Origin: Dehalococcoidia bacterium
Lineage (GTDB): Bacteria; Chloroflexota; Dehalococcoidia; Plut-88900
Length of the DNA: 5,362 nucleotides
NCBI GenBank assembly: GCA_012270635.1
Contig: JAAXHX010000203.1
Coordinates: forward strand, 1-5,362
Direction: 5' to 3'
The notes beneath the pieces are model-generated. The model ran no database searches. It was not told the origin of the DNA and worked only from the letters and a program-made list of their open reading frames with translations. Shown here piece by piece: positions 4,916-5,362 of the stretch. Position 1 is the stretch's first letter. Each line of letters opens with the position of its first letter. A program made the translations under genes and the position numbers.

Positions 4916-5362
4916 TCAGGAGACGCGCGCCAGCACGTCCAGCTGGTGCGCAATATACACCAGCTCCCGAGACTCCACCTGGAAATGACGACTCATGGCC
5001 CACTCCTCTACAGCCTCTCGCCCCGGGTCCGCGCTGTCCCGGAGCGCCCCGCGTACCGTGTCTATGATCGCGCGGAGAAATATCTCCTCGTCCGGCGAAT
5101 AGCCGTCGACGCCCGGATGGACGACCCAATCGGAAGGGCCCGCGTCCAAAACGTGCGCCCCGATTCTCCTCAGGCCGGCAAAGAGCCTCCGACCAGTGCG
5201 GCTGTCTCCGGAGGGTCTGCCGTCGGCGGTCCGTTCGTCCATCGTCCGATGGTAGAGGGCCTCTATACGGGCGTCCAGGCTGGGGTCGATGGTGGGCTCG
5301 AAAATAGTCGCTCCGTCGAAATTGATGCATAGGTAGATGAGCCCGCCAGGCTTCAGGGACGC
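4916..5362 (-). CDS. SAM-dependent methyltransferase, C-terminal part (5' end outside window)
   Basis: The frame is open from the right edge to the TGA at 4916-4918 and shows 148 residues. It begins with SLKPGGLIYL (2-11), the L-K-P-G-G strand-five turn of class I (Rossmann-fold) SAM methyltransferases, then INFDGATIFEP (13-23), a YHRTMDER helix and SGDS-x-TGRRLF further on, and a C-terminal helical part ending in ELVYIAHQLDVLARVS. The SAM-binding motif I would lie outside the window. The INFDG/SGDS-x-TGR/IAHQLD combination matches a conserved family annotated only as class I SAM-dependent methyltransferase; the methyl acceptor is unknown. An internal ATG at 5242 would give a 108-residue product lacking the LKPGG turn and is unlikely to be the true start. 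It probably shares a transcript with the TSUP gene 37 bases downstream. No functional tie to the amine genes is evident. Confidence 0.8.
   Translation of the reverse strand, partial: ASLKPGGLIYLCINFDGATIFEPTIDPSLDARIEALYHRTMDERTADGRPSGDSRTGRRLFAGLRRIGAHVLDAGPSDWVVHPGVDGYSPDEEIFLRAIIDTVRGALRDSADPGREAVEEWAMSRHFQVESRELVYIAHQLDVLARVS

Noticed and set aside
4688..5332. 214-codon plus-strand open frame
   Set aside because: It is antisense to the TSUP and methyltransferase genes, both of which have family motifs; this product has none.
1..5362. CRISPR array, tRNA, rRNA, insertion sequence or phage genes
   Set aside because: No spaced direct repeats, cloverleaf sequences, transposase or integrase motifs, or terminal inverted repeats were found on either strand.

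Overview
The window is 5.4 kb of high-GC (by eye a little over 60%), densely coded bacterial chromosome. It holds five complete protein genes and the 3' end of a sixth. I see no rRNA, tRNA, CRISPR or transposase. A deazaflavin (F420)-type PPOX gene, the high GC and a TGAGCCTGTCGAAG repeat at the left edge are compatible with an environmental Chloroflexota or actinobacterial genome. I lean to the Chloroflexota/Dehalococcoidia side from family resemblance and memory, not from a phylogenetic test.

Layout, left to right. Positions 1-127 are non-coding and hold a repeat fragment and three inverted repeats. A class IV PLP aminotransferase gene (128-1048) is on the minus strand. Positions 1049-1197 are a divergent promoter region. 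A DAO-family FAD amine/amino-acid oxidase gene (1198-2388) and an F420-type PPOX flavin/deazaflavin protein gene (2411-2827, TTG start) form a plus-strand pair. Their stop meets, inside a shared CTAG, the stop of a minus-strand gene encoding three tandem Rid (YjgF/YER057c/UK114) domains (2824-4014). That gene has its own strong-looking promoter in a 72-base gap. Upstream of it on the minus strand lie a TSUP (TauE/SafE) membrane transporter gene (4087 to about 4878) and the C-terminal part of a SAM-dependent methyltransferase (4916 to beyond the right edge).

How the genes may work together (inference). DAO-family oxidases make imines from amines or amino acids, PLP aminotransferases work through imine/enamine chemistry, and Rid proteins act on or bind such intermediates. 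Oxidase, transaminase and Rid protein side by side suggest a locus for amine or amino-acid catabolism. The PPOX protein would be an accessory redox enzyme and the TSUP protein an anion exporter or importer. The Rid protein is the most unusual gene. Three Rid domains on one chain could fold as an intramolecular version of the normal Rid homotrimer, and none of the three seems to keep the arginine used by imine-deaminating RidA. The TSUP gene is also odd: the start that fits its Shine-Dalgarno and its first membrane helix is an ATA codon.
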